This document shows positions 13,767-24,100 of a DNA stretch of 64,000 nt, in pieces (the first letter of the stretch is position 1; the number at the start of each line of letters is the position of its first letter). Location of the stretch: positions 7,130,001-7,194,000 of the forward strand of contig BSYQ01000003.1 in assembly GCA_030272585.1 (NCBI GenBank), in the 5' to 3' direction. Origin of the DNA: Bryopsis sp. KO-2023. Lineage: Eukaryota > Chlorophyta > Ulvophyceae > Bryopsidales > Bryopsidaceae. A program made the translations under genes and the position numbers. The notes under the pieces are model-generated. The model had not been told where the DNA came from and ran no database searches. It saw only the letters and a program-made list of their open reading frames with translations.

Positions 13767-15294
13767 TTATCCATTAGAACTCTCCTTATCTTCGGCACTG
13801 CCCTTGTCAACATCATCTCCACTGGTTTTCCCACATTCAATCAGTTTCACGAGATTGCTTGTGTAAACGGAGAGGTCAGGTACGCACACGTTAGCACCTG
13901 CTTCTGCCAAAGCCTAAACAACACGCATAGACTATTAACTTCAATCGGTCTTTTAGCATTCTTCCGAAGGAGTGGGAAAAAAAGCAACACAATTTGAACA
14001 GAGAAAGACATGCTCTAGGGTACAAGAGAGCTTAAGATAAGATGGAGGGAAACGAATGCAGCGTATTTCATGAGCGCAGAGTTGAAACCCCCATCTGTAA
14101 AACCCTGGACCAACCTCGACAATGTCTTCATAATCTCTCTTAGCTCCTTTCATCAGGGCTGTCTCTCCCATAGGCCTTGTCTTGTCTATTAAGTCCAGTT
14201 TTGCCCCTTCATCCATCAAAACCTGCCAATTGGAAAGACATTACATCGAGTTTTCTGGCAAAAATATTCCAACCACATTGGAGCATCTGTACATAACAGC
14301 GTAGGTCCACAGAGTTTGCTCACCATCACAACTTCGGTGTGTCCGTTAGTTGCAGCCCACATGAGGGCACTCAACCCCTTCTTATCTTGCAAGTCCAAGT
14401 CAGCCCCCGTTTTGATCAACGCCTTTTAAATAAAACGAAAAAAAAAATCAGTTGCAATTTCCAAGGACACTGAATTGCATTGGCAGCCAATGTGCCTGAT
14501 TACTGCCCCAGTTTTTTACCATCTTGTGCAACTGTGAAAGATGACACTAAGAGGTCTTATACAGCAGGTGAAAATTTCCTTTAATTGGGACATACCCTTA
14601 CAACACGTGGAGCCCCTGAGCTTGCAGCCAACATCAATGGCGTTTTGCCATACTTGTTCCTGCCATCCAATGTAGAGCCGGAATCAAGAAAAAGCTGGGC
14701 AATGGATACAATACAATCTTCTCAGCAAACACCACAAGCTTTCAACATCAGGAACGTGTTTTTCATATTCATGGTGTGCATGTCGCTTTGACTGCAAAAA
14801 CTCTTTTCATTTTTCTTTTCTAGCGGATTTCTCTTCCACTTTTTCAAGGCAATCAGCTGCAGCAATCCATGGCCTACGTTTACTAATCTCAGTCGTGATT
14901 TTTGTGCTGCGAGGTGAAGTGGGGTGTTCCAAAGCCTATCCAGTCCATTCACATTGACCCCAGCATCAATATATTCCTGCCAGCACAGACACTATTCAGA
15001 CGGGACTGACTGAAGGTGGGCCTCGAAACCCATGGTGGCATTAGCAGCTACTAAAAATTATTTTATTTTTATTTTATAGCAAAATTGAATCATTCAAGGA
15101 TTCCGGATGACATGCACATGCGGTTTTGGCGAGAGATGGTTCGATTTGCGTTAGCTTTTGCTCCACGCCCATCCAAATCGTTCATATAATGAATGGCATC
15201 TTCGCACGCACCTGCACCCGCGCGGATGGCCATCCTTCCTTGGCCGCAAGATGCAATCGGCTTTCGTACTCCAGCTGCGCCGCCACAAATCTAC
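13767..15294 (-). CDS. Ankyrin-repeat protein, one repeat per exon (5' end unresolved)
   Basis: Minus-strand exons 15294-15212, 14976-14884, 14694-14596, 14422-14324, 14222-14115 and 13913-13767 join in phase 0 throughout. Each inner exon encodes one ankyrin repeat of 31-36 residues, with hallmarks such as TPLHLAAQ, KTPLMLAASSGAP, LSALMWAATNGHTEVV and GETALMKGAKRDYEDIV. The stop TAA follows an acidic tail ending ESSNG. The final repeat is degenerate and has ALAEAGANV. The first clear exon has a half repeat (SRLHLAAKEGW) and is entered in phase 1, so at least one upstream exon is missing from this call. An open frame at 15683-15495 is a candidate, but I could not link it. Ankyrin repeats mediate protein binding; no partner or enzymatic domain is visible. 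Confidence 0.8.
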
Positions 15295-16976
15295 CTGAAA
15301 CGTCGAACCACACCCGTCACGATAAAATCGTTGCGAACAGTAACACCAGTGAACGACCGCATGCACGGACGAGCATAAAGCCAAACGATAAGGTGCTTTA
15401 AACCGATCCCAAGCCGCCACGATTTCACGATTGCCGATTTCGGGGAACAAGACCTGTAAGTGTGAGGAAAAGCAAAGCGTGTAACACCATGCCATCAGCC
15501 TTCATTTTGGCCCAACTCCACGGGAAAGTGGCTCCCGATTACTGGTTGGACGAGGAAACGACGAGTCAGGAAATTCCTGTGCTTGGACCCCGTCCCATCG
15601 CAGCCAATTCGGAACAACATCTTGCTCGAATCAGGGTCGTCTAACACCCCAATGGAATCCAGCGGCTTCATCATATTTTCCAAAGTTGCAGCACAGCTGG
15701 AAGAAATCCAAGGGAAGGCACATTGTCAGTTTCCTTGTGTTTCACAGCCCTCTTGCATTTGGCCAACGAACATTGTCTGCATACTAAACACACACGATCT
15801 TTGGGAAGTGCACATTAAGGTCCCGAAACGACTTTTCTTGGTTTCACTGCCCACTCTTCGCTTGCCATTCTTGTAATGTTTTTTCCCATCCTTTCGAAAC
15901 TGGTGGCATCCCAAATACTTTTTTTTTGTAGGACCTTGTTTTCTGCTGGCTTATCGTCATCTTGTTTTCCGGGGGTGTTTCACAGGCATTTCACAAGGAG
16001 CCAAATTCCATTACTTTTGTGATAACAATGATGGAAATCTGGACACCAATTATTGGTCAAAGGGGGCTCAACAAATGAACTTGAGGTGGACTCGGAGATA
16101 ATATGTGTGCTGTCTAGGTATGGTTCCTCTTGTAAAAGACATTATCTTGGGGTTGGTGGAGTAAGATGGGCACTTGATTCTGGGACTATCCATTCTTAGT
16201 TTCTGTGCGAAGATTTGTGTTGTGCAACAGCATTTAATGTCAAAAAAAAAATGCACCTCGTTGATGGCAATCCACCCACCCTCTCCACAAAGAAAACATT
16301 GCAAGTTCCCCCCAAAATGAAAAGCCATCTAGTGAATCGATGAATATAGAGCTACCCCATCCATGGATTCACAAGTCTCTTTTAAAGAGAAAGGAATTAC
16401 CCCCATCTGGTGCCAACATTTCACTGCTAGAGCCAGATTCCCCCAGTTTTGCCAGCTGCAACCTCAATTCCATCAATTCTGGTCGATACAAATGCCTTGT
16501 CATAATCCTACTCCCCACAGGCCCATTGAAAACTGCCTCTCCTCAATCGACTGCTGGGATGGTCATTGGGATGGCTCGGCTCCTGTGATTAAATGACATG
16601 AAATCTGTCCGCAAACTATTGAGGTCCATGCTGCTGCAGAAACAAAACAAAAAAAAGCTGCTGTGTCAGACCCTCTGTGCACACACACACCCATTTGCAA
16701 TCTAGAAGTATACGAAATTGCCATACAGAGGAGTGGCATTAAGGCCATTGGTAAATATTTTCAGGGGGGAGGAAATTTACAATGCTTTAGTATGGACGAA
16801 GAATAGCTTAGAAGGAACCACCATCATGTGCAGGTTTCGATTGTCTGAGAAAGGCACCCAAATTGGTATTTTCTGTGCATCTTTTTCAGGAGCAGAGAAA
16901 ACTGTGAAACATCAAAACAGCCCTCATTTCTGCAATGAATTTCTGAGGGAATACACTAGAGCTCAGCTGGCAAAAC
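15295..16976. other. Upstream region of the ankyrin gene and intergenic DNA
   Basis: Probably holds the missing 5' exon(s) of the ankyrin gene (candidate open frame 15683-15495, minus strand) and its promoter. The rest has only short, unconserved open frames. I see no RNA gene or repeat worth calling. Confidence 0.35.
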
Positions 16977-17311
16977 TTACTGTTGTCCCTTGGTGACTGC
17001 AATGGGCCTTAAATCTCCAGAAAGTCGATACATGCCTGTCACAGCACCACACCAACGCTCAAAATATAAAAATCCACACTAATTGAAAGTTATATTTTTT
17101 TTGGCAGATGCCTGGATGAGGACAGCAACGTAAAAATACATTCCATAAATTAAAATGTGCTATCCAGAGTCCTTTACAGTAGATTTCTTTCATTAAAAAT
17201 TCTAAAAATAGTTTTTGACGACTCACCCAAAGTTGCGATCCCAACCGCTCCTGCTAAGAGGGTGACGAGTTGGGGAGGTAGCCCTTCAAACTCTTGTTGT
17301 GTGAGTTTCAT
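16977..17311 (-). CDS. Tiny single-pass membrane protein candidate
   Basis: An ATG at 17311, preceded in frame by a stop, opens MKLTQQEFEGLPPQLVTLL followed by a hydrophobic AGAVGIATL. The reading ends in a consensus donor GTGAGT at 17226, phase 1. An exon at 16996-16977 after acceptor TTGCAG would close it in phase as VTKGQQ-stop (about 34 residues). Another acceptor near 17097 would instead give a 45-residue product ending at 17059. The start lies about 0.3 kb from the divergently transcribed RluA gene, which supports a shared promoter. One transmembrane helix is likely. I do not recognise the family; tiny organelle-membrane subunits look like this, but that is only inference. Confidence 0.35.
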
Positions 17312-17627
17312 CTCGTCGCGATCTATAAATCAAGGTGGTTGAAAAATTCGATCAAACTCCACACTGAATTCGACAAGCCAGCAAAAAACGGAAGCTCTGA
17401 AAGAAACGCACATAATACTACCGCATACGCTGTGTACATTATTAACGCCACCCCAGAAGTTAAACATATTGCACCGACAGACACCATCTCCTCGCAATAT
17501 CAACCCTTTGCCCACAGAGACAACTGCAAAGTAGCGCCTTGTGCACACACGCGCCAGAAATTGCGGACAAGTATTGAACGCATGTCTGACAATGGATGAT
17601 GGCTGATGCGGAATTGATTTTTTTTGG
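17312..17627. promoter_or_regulatory. Putative bidirectional promoter (small ORF / RluA)
   Basis: About 315 bp lie between a minus-strand start at 17311 and the first plus-strand ATG at 17628 of the pseudouridine synthase. No TATA element stands out. The call rests on the head-to-head spacing and on the small minus-strand gene being real. Confidence 0.3.
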
Positions 17628-20468
17628 TTGAAAGAGGGTGCATCGACTCCATGGGGTGGGCTTGTGATGAGGGCATTGTTTCCTCCATTGAAACGAGGGC
17701 TGGTTGCTGAAGGGGTGATCCCTGGTGCATGGGGTGCACTCGAACGAGCTTGTTTTTCCACGGAGGCGGCGGACCGACGAGGTGACGCCCTCACAAAAAG
17801 ACACAGAGATTCAGAAACTGATATCGTTGATTTGGGTGCAAACATGAAAATTATAAAAATGGTTTGAAAGGATGCTTGATCAGACATTTGGAGATGTGAA
17901 TGAAATTTTGCTAATCCAGGGACCTCTGCATTAACCCCTTGGCTTCCGAAGACATGGATATCTGCTGCAGTATCATTTGTCGATGGTCAGGAGCCGCCAA
18001 CAGGTAGAACACTTGATCATTCATGTATTGCATACACACACACACCCTTTGCATCTGTTCAATTTTTTTTCACTTTTAAGGCCTTGAAAACGCAACACAT
18101 TTCATTATTTCTGAATGTTGTGTGTGTGGCTGTGGTAGCGTTAACATGGCTTCGCAGGAGAGGCCCCGGCATTCCTGAATCTTACTTGCAAAGGCTTTTT
18201 CGAGAAAGACAGGTGCTTGACTTCCGCGTTTTCTTTCGAACTCCTTTCTTCTTTCATTGAATAGCTTCAATGCATAGCTTTTCGCTTTTTATAAGATTTT
18301 CTACGACTGATATTCCTTGAGCTGGTACCTCATGTTGTTGATGAGCGAACCCATCCTCCCATCAGATGATATTCCATCTGGTGATGTTTGCATGGGTGCG
18401 TTGGGGAAATGTGGGGTAATGTGGGTGTGTGTGGCTTCAGATTCGAGTCTTCAATGGAACCCAGGTCAGGGTGGTCCGAAAAAGTGTGGTGATGGAAAAA
18501 GGATTCAAGCTGTTGGTGATGAAAGAGAGGCTGCAAGAATTCAACAATGAGCCCAGCAATGAAAGCAAACCCAAGGTAAGCTGCAAGTCTCTTGTCGAAA
18601 AGCGAACAGAAAATACATTTCAACTGGTGTTTTTTTTTTGCAAGAATTGTCAAGATGAAGTGACTAGATATTCACAAGGCTCTGTAGCTATCGAACGAAA
18701 AATAAAAATAAATAAATAAATAAATAAATAAGTATCCCTGTTTCCAGTGGCATTTGTTTAGCTTAAGTACAGGATAATAGGAAAAGTGATATGATTAGGG
18801 TTGGATCAAACAGTTCAGCTGGAGGTTTGCAGCGTATCGGGGGGGTTGGTTGCTTAAAACTTTTGGATGCGGTGCAAGCATATCCATATATATATCCATA
18901 TCTCTATGTCTGGAAGTGGTTTAGTAACAATGGTGTGTGAAATTGGCTTGCCCCTGTCCTAGGAAGAAAAGCAACAGGTGGCTAAGAAGAAGAAGACTGA
19001 TGGTCCAGGGCAGTGGACCTGGGAATCCCTGTGGAAGAGAAAATTGTATCAAGACAGCGATATGATTGTGATAAACAAGCCTGAAGGGTTGGCCACTCAG
19101 GTAAAAAATGTCCAATGCTGAATTGTTTTTTCATACGATGCGCATGAAAGTGTGGTTTTCCTTTTCATGGGGAAAAGGATGAAAAGTTTGCTGTACTGAA
19201 GATGATGTATGTGTGCAGAACGGGACGGGAGTTAAGGTTTCTGTCGATTCGATCTTGAGGCAAAGGGCTTTGGAGCATGGGTGGGAACCCCCAAAGTGAG
19301 TTGGCTTGCAGAATTTGGACATCTTTTTCCTTCTTTTACTTGTAGTTTGAGTTTTTCTCTGCCAGATGGGCATGGATGATTCTCAAGATGATCCAGAATT
19401 CACATTCATTTTTGTTGCTTTTTTGCAAACCAGCGATAGTCACAAATCTAGACTTATTCTTTCCTTTAATCCTGTTCCCATTGAATTTGACGTTTTTTTA
19501 GAAGATTTTTTGCAGGCTAGTGCACCGGCTGGACAAGGATACCAGCGGGGTTTTAGTCATAGCCAAAAATACCGATGCGGCCTCATGGATGGCTGAAGCT
19601 TTCCGAGAAAGAAGCAGCGATGATGGGAAGTCAAAAACGGTTTTCAGGGTGAGGAAAACTTACTGGGCCATCACGCAAGCAGGGCCGGCACTGCAATCCC
19701 GAGGCACAGTGAAAAAGGACATCGTTGCAAATGGGAATAGGCTACCGGCGGAAACTGTGTACTTCTGCAAAGAAATCTCGCACGGATTGGCTCTGCTGAA
19801 ATTGATGCCTGTTACAGGTAAGCTCCACTTTCTGGTCGGCATCCCCCTCCTTCCAAAAACTAGATTTATCCAGGCTCTTTTTTCGAGTACTCAATGTTGG
19901 TATGCCTGCAAATCACTGAGGAATATGTTTGCTGCAACCTATGGATCAGTTGCTTGTTCTGATAGGAAAGTGGGTTTGTTCGAGGCTTTTGCCTGGCGAT
20001 AGTGAGTGTAGATATATGTCTGGAGTTGAATTCATCAATTTTTTGCAGGGCGGAAGCATCAGCTGAGAATCCACTGTGCGTGTGTGCTGGGGGCACCCAT
20101 TCTGGGGGACGATTCATATCGAAAGAGGAAAGAAGAACTTGAGGTCCTGTCTGCATTGCTTTTTTGGCTTGAAATGTCATGCAATCATTTCTTCCCACTA
20201 CATTCTTCAAACCACTTACGTTTTCCAGCAGAAAGCATAAAAATGACTTGAGACTCTTCAGGATTTTTTTAATGAGTGTTGCTGTGTTTTGCAGATACCA
20301 GCAATTCCAGATTTGAAGAAAGCTGGAGCCCTGGGCAAGATGCATTTGCATGCAGGAACATTGGTCATTGGAAAACCAGGAAAGAAACCAATTAAGATTG
20401 TTGCACCACCACCTAGGCACATGGTGGAAGCATGCAAGGTACTAGGCTGGACCTGTAATATGAATTGA
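17628..20468 (+). CDS. RluA-family RNA pseudouridine synthase, organelle-targeted
   Basis: Exons resolved with phase: 18441-18575, 18963-19100, 19219-19295, 19516-19817, 20049-20143 and 20295-20468. Earlier exons carry an S4-like segment (ESYLQRLFRERQ near 18.2 kb). The first open exon, near 17628, includes MRALFPPLKRG...RACFST, a typical mitochondrial presequence; the start could be either 17628 or the ATG about 40 bp later. The catalytic motif is intact: LVHRLDKDTSGVLVIAK, with the catalytic aspartate in HRLD. The downstream motif GRKHQLRIHC and the LHAGTLVI region are also present. The enzyme converts uridine to pseudouridine in RNA. The arrangement resembles plant mitochondrial RluA proteins such as At3g19440 and human RPUSD4. 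The product ends with WTCNMN. The targeting call is inference. Confidence 0.9.
18701..18731. repeat. (AAAT)n microsatellite
   Basis: Tandem AAAT units inside an intron of the pseudouridine synthase gene, between the exons ending at 18575 and starting at 18963. No functional sign. Confidence 0.85.
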
Positions 20469-20847
20469 CAGATGGGTTGCTCACCATCCACACACTGTTT
20501 TCCCCTTCTCTCCATATTTCCCAACCATGGCCGGAGCCTTGCAAGCATCCACGAGCCACCCAGAACTCTACTGACAAAATCCTCAACCAAAAAATTGAAG
20601 AAACTCTGGAAGATTCAGTTTTTCTTTCCACATATTACATCCATCCTGCTGTGTTGGTTTGGACAACCTTGGTGCATTCAGAGTCTGACTTTCCGAATTA
20701 AATCAAAGCCAACAGGCGTCACGGTGTCAAAATTTCTCCCCCGTTGCATACTGACGACTTTGTCTCCGAGCTCGTCAGAAACTTTGGAGGGCCTTCGAGG
20801 GAGGTACCCCCTATCCCTGCCTGAGCAAACGAATGAATCCTTCTGTT

Positions 20848-21168
20848 CTACCCCAACGCCATCTCGTCCTGCCCCTTTTTCTTATCTTTCTTTTGCTTCT
20901 GCTGTGACGAACTCGTCAGTACGGGGGGCAAGTCGGTGAATCTTAACCTTTCCCCGGCAGTGGAGGCGCTCGCTTGAGCGATTCGAACCCCCTTCTCGTT
21001 TCGCATCCTAGCGATCTTCTGCTGGTCTTCCCACTCTTTCCTTTTCCTCGGGTTCAGCGGAGGCTTCACCATTTTCCCCTTGCGACACCTGGGCGTCTTT
21101 CCGTGGCGATTAACTCTTTTCTTTTCGATTTTGGGCTTGCCCTTTAAAACTCCAGCGCCTTGCACCAT
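20848..21168 (-). CDS. DUF2462 / L10K-like small basic protein
   Basis: Intronless 106-codon gene. I chose the internal ATG at 21168 because the family (UPF0390, human C19orf53/L10K) begins M-x-Q-G; here it is MVQGAG. The upstream in-frame ATG at 21213 would add 15 residues rich in Cys and Gly. The protein is very lysine/arginine rich, with KPKIEKKRVNRHGK and a central RKGKMVKPP that fits the family's RKG(x)n-PKKA motif. A helical region reaches NEKGVRIAQASASTAGE, matching the conserved NN-x-x-LVAAKA segment. Family members are small nucleolar proteins of unclear function. It is head-to-head with the EEP nuclease, with starts 195 bp apart, and both RNA-related roles suggest co-regulation. Moderate confidence because the similarity is recalled, not searched. 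Confidence 0.7.
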   Translation of the reverse strand: MVQGAGVLKGKPKIEKKRVNRHGKTPRCRKGKMVKPPLNPRKRKEWEDQQKIARMRNEKGVRIAQASASTAGERLRFTDLPPVLTSSSQQKQKKDKKKGQDEMALG

Positions 21169-21363
21169 TTTTCCTCCGCACCCCTCTTTTCCACAGCCGA
21201 CGTCTCGCAACAAGAAGAAAAAGGGACCAATCTTTCGCCAATCCCAACTTGAAGCAACTCGTCAGTCGGGTGTCGTACCAATGACGTGATTGTTTTCCTT
21301 TCGTGGATTTTGCTTCGCCGCCTTCCCCCGTTTTATAGACAACCGTTCCACCTTTTTTCTCAA
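21169..21363. promoter_or_regulatory. Short bidirectional promoter (DUF2462 / EEP nuclease)
   Basis: Only 195 bp separate the two divergent start codons, so the core promoters of both genes must lie in it or reach into the first exons. No individual element can be assigned with confidence. Confidence 0.5.
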
Positions 21364-23623
21364 ATGGCAGCGCAAACCCGGACTCTCCTCGCTCAGTTTT
21401 TTTCCCGTGGTGAGTTGACCTCCAGCGCCGACAAGTGACCTTTGTCGAAACTACGCAACGTTGGCTCGCAGATCCCTGACGCTCGGTTGTTCGGACCAGG
21501 GGAATGCCGATCCCTCGCGTCGCGTTTTGTTGGCCCATGCCGGCAACTCACAACGAGCTGCCAAGCGGGGTTTCGGCAGTTTGTCCCCGTGGGTGATTCG
21601 AAGCCGACACCAGAGAGTAAGACGCAGCGTTTTAGGGCCGTCACTTACAATATTTTGGCGAATTGCTACGCATATGAACCGTACGTGTTAGAAACTGTCG
21701 CTACAGATTTTGCTGCATCTCCTCCCCCCCCACACACACGCCGTATGAGGGAGAGATCCTAAGTAGTAGATCCTGGCGGCGAGGTCTTTCGAAACCCTTC
21801 TAGCTGCCAGTGATGATGATGTTCAAATCAACCAATTGTCTGACCGTTGTTGATGACAACACGACTGGCAACTGAGGCAGGGTGACTGCAACACTGTTGG
21901 AACCATGTTTTAATCTTTCGCTGGGTTTAGCCTGTATTGGTCTATTCCAACTCAGGATAGGTTCATATGATGATTAAAATTGATGACGAGTCAGATTGGG
22001 TGTGTTGCCCGTGATGACAAAACGAGGCATTTGTCTGATGACCATTTTTTCCCCCAGCAATATAGGCACTTATTAAGTCAAGATCTTTCATGATGAAATA
22101 GAAAGGGGTCGGGAAAAGTAGTGAGTGTCATGCAGTTTGGACACTGGATGGGCTCATGTGATGATCAAATTGATGACGAGTCTGACGGTTGGTCACCTGT
22201 GGTGACAAACGAGGCATTTGTCTGATGAGCATTTTAGCATTCCATTTTCCACCCCAAATTCAGACAGTATCTAACTATATGATGCCATGGCCGGCATTCC
22301 CCTGGAACTTTGCTCATGAAATTTCTGTTGGTGTTAATTTTGTTTGTTCTGTTGCACTTTTGTAGTGAGAATCTTCATTGCCCACGGGAGGTGCTGCTAT
22401 GGGAATCTCGAAGCCCCAGGATTTTGGCCGAATTGGAGAGTTATGATGCTGACATAGTTTGCCTTCAAGAGGTGGAAAAGAACGCTTTCGAAGAGGTGTT
22501 TGAGCCCAAATTCCTTTCCAATGGATATGAAGGGCTCTACTGCTCCAAGTCGCCCCTTGTACCGCAAGGCTTTGAGGAGGGGGTAGCCCTTTTCTACAGA
22601 ACCTCAATGTTCGATCGAATCGCTTCCCAGAGTGATTTGTTCTCCAGCAATTTTTCCAAGGCTGGCACAGGTAATGACCGTTGTCCGTCATTCTCCTTTT
22701 TTTTTTTTTTCACCGATTTTCTTCTCATGAGAATTGTAGCTGAGATTGGCCGGGTTTTGGACAGGTCAGTTTTTCAAGGCGGTTCGAACTAGAGGAGACT
22801 CCTACATTATGGCATTGCTTGATCATAAGCCATCGGGGGTGCCTCTTTTGACATGCAACGTGCATCCGTATGCTCACCCCAAATGGCCTGATGTCAGAAT
22901 GGCCCAGATGCACTCGCTCATGGGGTGCATTTCGACATTCATGGAGAGGCAAGCTTTGCCAAAAGACCCCAAAATCATGATAATGGGGGACTTCAATTCG
23001 ATATGGAGGAAACTGGAGACCGATCGATATGATAATGTGAGTGGAAAGCAAAAGAACAAACACATTTTGACGATCGCAGAATCTGTTGTCTGCTTGCAAT
23101 CATTTGTTAAAGCCCAGCATGTGTGTGAGCATGATAACTTGAAATGTTTTTTTCTGGACGGTTAAGTTGGGAGTATGGGTGTTAATGAAATTGAGTTCCA
23201 ACTGTTCAACAGATTGAAGGGAGGTACCTCGTAAGTGGTGTGCACAAGCTTTTGACGGAAGGTTCTGTCGATGAGTACCATCTCCACCACCCTTTCAAGC
23301 GAAACCACACAGGTAGGATAGCCAGCGGAAAGATCAAACTTCGTGATGAAGTTTTTGATTCCGGTGGCCTATTCTTCGAAAGTGCATACATGATGGCGAA
23401 TGGCAGTGAACCTCTGGTCACCCATTTCACGTCCGAAGTTAAAACATGCTACGATTATATTTTCATGTCGAGGGACGATTTCAGCGTGGTGGAAACCCTG
23501 GAGTTGCCTTATGACACTGCTGGAATCCGTGATCCGAAGCATGTCAAAATGCTGAGGCTGCCAAATGCGAAATTCCCGTCTGATCATTTAGCCCTGGGGG
23601 CTACTCTAGAATTTGGAAGGTAG
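21364..23623 (+). CDS. CCR4/PDE12-type EEP nuclease, snoRNA host gene
   Basis: Five exons join in phase: 21364-21409, 21500-21680, 22366-22670, 22765-23036 and 23213-23623. The N-terminus (MAAQTRTLLAQFFSR...) is Arg/Ser-rich with few acids, like an organelle transit peptide. The endonuclease/exonuclease/phosphatase fold motifs are complete: FRAVTYNILAN (metal Asn), DIVCLQEVEK (catalytic Glu), the central TCNVHPYAHPKW, MGDFNSIW (Asp/Asn) and PSDHLAL (terminal Asp-His). The insert SGVHKLLTEGSV resembles algal/plant and PDE12-like members. The reaction would be Mg-dependent removal of 3' adenosines or 2'-5' links from RNA, possibly organellar; the exact substrate is inference. Intron 2 (21681-22365) is unusually long for this gene and contains three box C/D snoRNAs (listed separately). 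Confidence 0.9.
21804..21880 (+). ncRNA. Box C/D snoRNA A (intronic)
   Basis: A terminal stem CTGCC (21804-21808) pairs with GGCAG (21876-21880) around box C GTGATGA (21810-21816) and box D CTGA (21872-21875). An internal D' CTGA lies at 21840-21843 and a C' TGATGA at 21851-21856. Length 77 nt, in sense orientation inside intron 2 of the EEP nuclease, as expected for an intron-processed snoRNA. The guide before D' shares 8 nt (TGGTTGAT) and the guide before D shares 7 nt (TGCCAGT) with neighbouring parts of the 18S rRNA 5' end. Both matches are too short to assign a target. Confidence 0.8.
21960..22043 (+). ncRNA. Box C/D snoRNA B (intronic, 25S guide)
   Basis: Box C ATGATGA (21967-21973), C' GTGATGA (22011-22017) and box D CTGA (22035-22038) are present; D' is degenerate (CAGA at 21992). 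The terminal stem GGT(t)CA / TGACC has one bulge. The element before box D, ACGAGGCATTTG, is complementary to the conserved CAAATGCCTCGT of large-subunit rRNA (within CCAAATGCCTCGTCATC). The five-nucleotide rule would place 2'-O-methylation on the A just before UGCCUCG. The element before D' (GATGACGAG) is complementary to the adjoining CTCGTCATC. It is a paralogue of snoRNA C, 110 bp downstream. Confidence 0.85.
22152..22230 (+). ncRNA. Box C/D snoRNA C (intronic, 25S guide, paralogue of B)
   Basis: A perfect terminal stem GCTCA (22152-22156)/TGAGC (22226-22230) flanks box C GTGATGA (22158-22164) and box D CTGA (22222-22225). D' CTGA is at 22182-22185 and C' TGGTGA at 22200-22205. Both guides are the same as in snoRNA B: ACGAGGCATTTG before D and GATGACGAG before D', against overlapping parts of the same 25S/28S segment. 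Variable spacer sequence outside the boxes and guides shows the pair is diverged but functionally constrained. Confidence 0.88.
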
Positions 23624-23779
23624 AGAGGCGCCATGTTGATGTTTGGTGTGGCTGTATACTGATATGTAATACTATGTCTGCGATGTTTTTTCCTGTATGG
23701 GGAGTGTTTTGACCTCTGATTGTGCATGTCAGTCAAAACTGGCATGAGCTCTGGATTGGCATTTTATTGGGAAGCCAGT

Positions 23780-23928
23780 CTGCTTGCCACCAGACATGGT
23801 TATTTGCCCTCAGCAGCAGCTCCAAGTAGCTGGGGGTTTCTTCTGGTGGCAAAGAGGAAAAATCATTCTTAAACCAATGGCATCGCATTCTTTTCTGCAT
23901 GCCATTGACCTGTCTCTGTGAAACATAG
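23780..23928 (+). ncRNA. Candidate box H/ACA snoRNA
   Basis: The first hairpin has an 11-bp lower stem, TTGCCACCAGA (23784-23794) with TCTGGTGGCAA (23842-23852). It encloses an internal loop and an upper stem CCCTCAGC/GCTGGGGG. The hinge contains AGAGGA (23853-23858), which fits the H-box ANANNA. A second hairpin, CAATGGCAT (23875-23883) with ATGCCATTG (23899-23907), is followed by ACA at 23923-23925, three bases before the expected 3' end. Overall length is about 149 nt, normal for this class. The lower stem of hairpin 2 is weak, and no pseudouridylation target was worked out. Confidence 0.55.
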
Positions 23929-23972
23929 ATGCAATCAGTGAATTTCCCCTTGCTAATGTTGAAATCTTTGTC

Positions 23973-24040
23973 GGCCTATGATGTTTATTGGAATTACCGT
24001 CTGATATTCTGTGAGGACAAAATTGATGCATACTGAGGCC
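23973..24040 (+). ncRNA. Box C/D snoRNA D, snR77/SNORD65-like
   Basis: Terminal stem GGCC/GGCC surrounds box C ATGATGT (23978-23984) and box D CTGA (24033-24036); D' CTGA is at 24001-24004. The guide before D' (TGGAATTACCG) is an 11-nt perfect complement of the universally conserved 18S segment CGGTAATTCCA. The fifth nucleotide points to the U in CGGU, which is the Um site served by yeast snR77 and human SNORD65 (family knowledge recalled, not searched). It lies 350 nt downstream of the EEP nuclease stop codon. Confidence 0.85.
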
Positions 24041-24100
24041 TGACCCCGAGCTTTTCCATAGATTGACAGTTTGTGTGCCGCTGAAATGTGGTTTACCTGA

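Noticed and set aside
15190..15300. Apparent frameshift within an ankyrin repeat
   Set aside because: An exon end at 15212 (CAG|GTGCGT) joined to 14976 restores a normal repeat (ARVQ-EYIDAGVNVN), so no frameshift is needed.
17330..17887. 185-codon minus-strand open frame opposite the RluA 5' end
   Set aside because: It overlaps the presequence exon of the RluA gene on the other strand and has no motif; treated as antisense shadow and promoter sequence.
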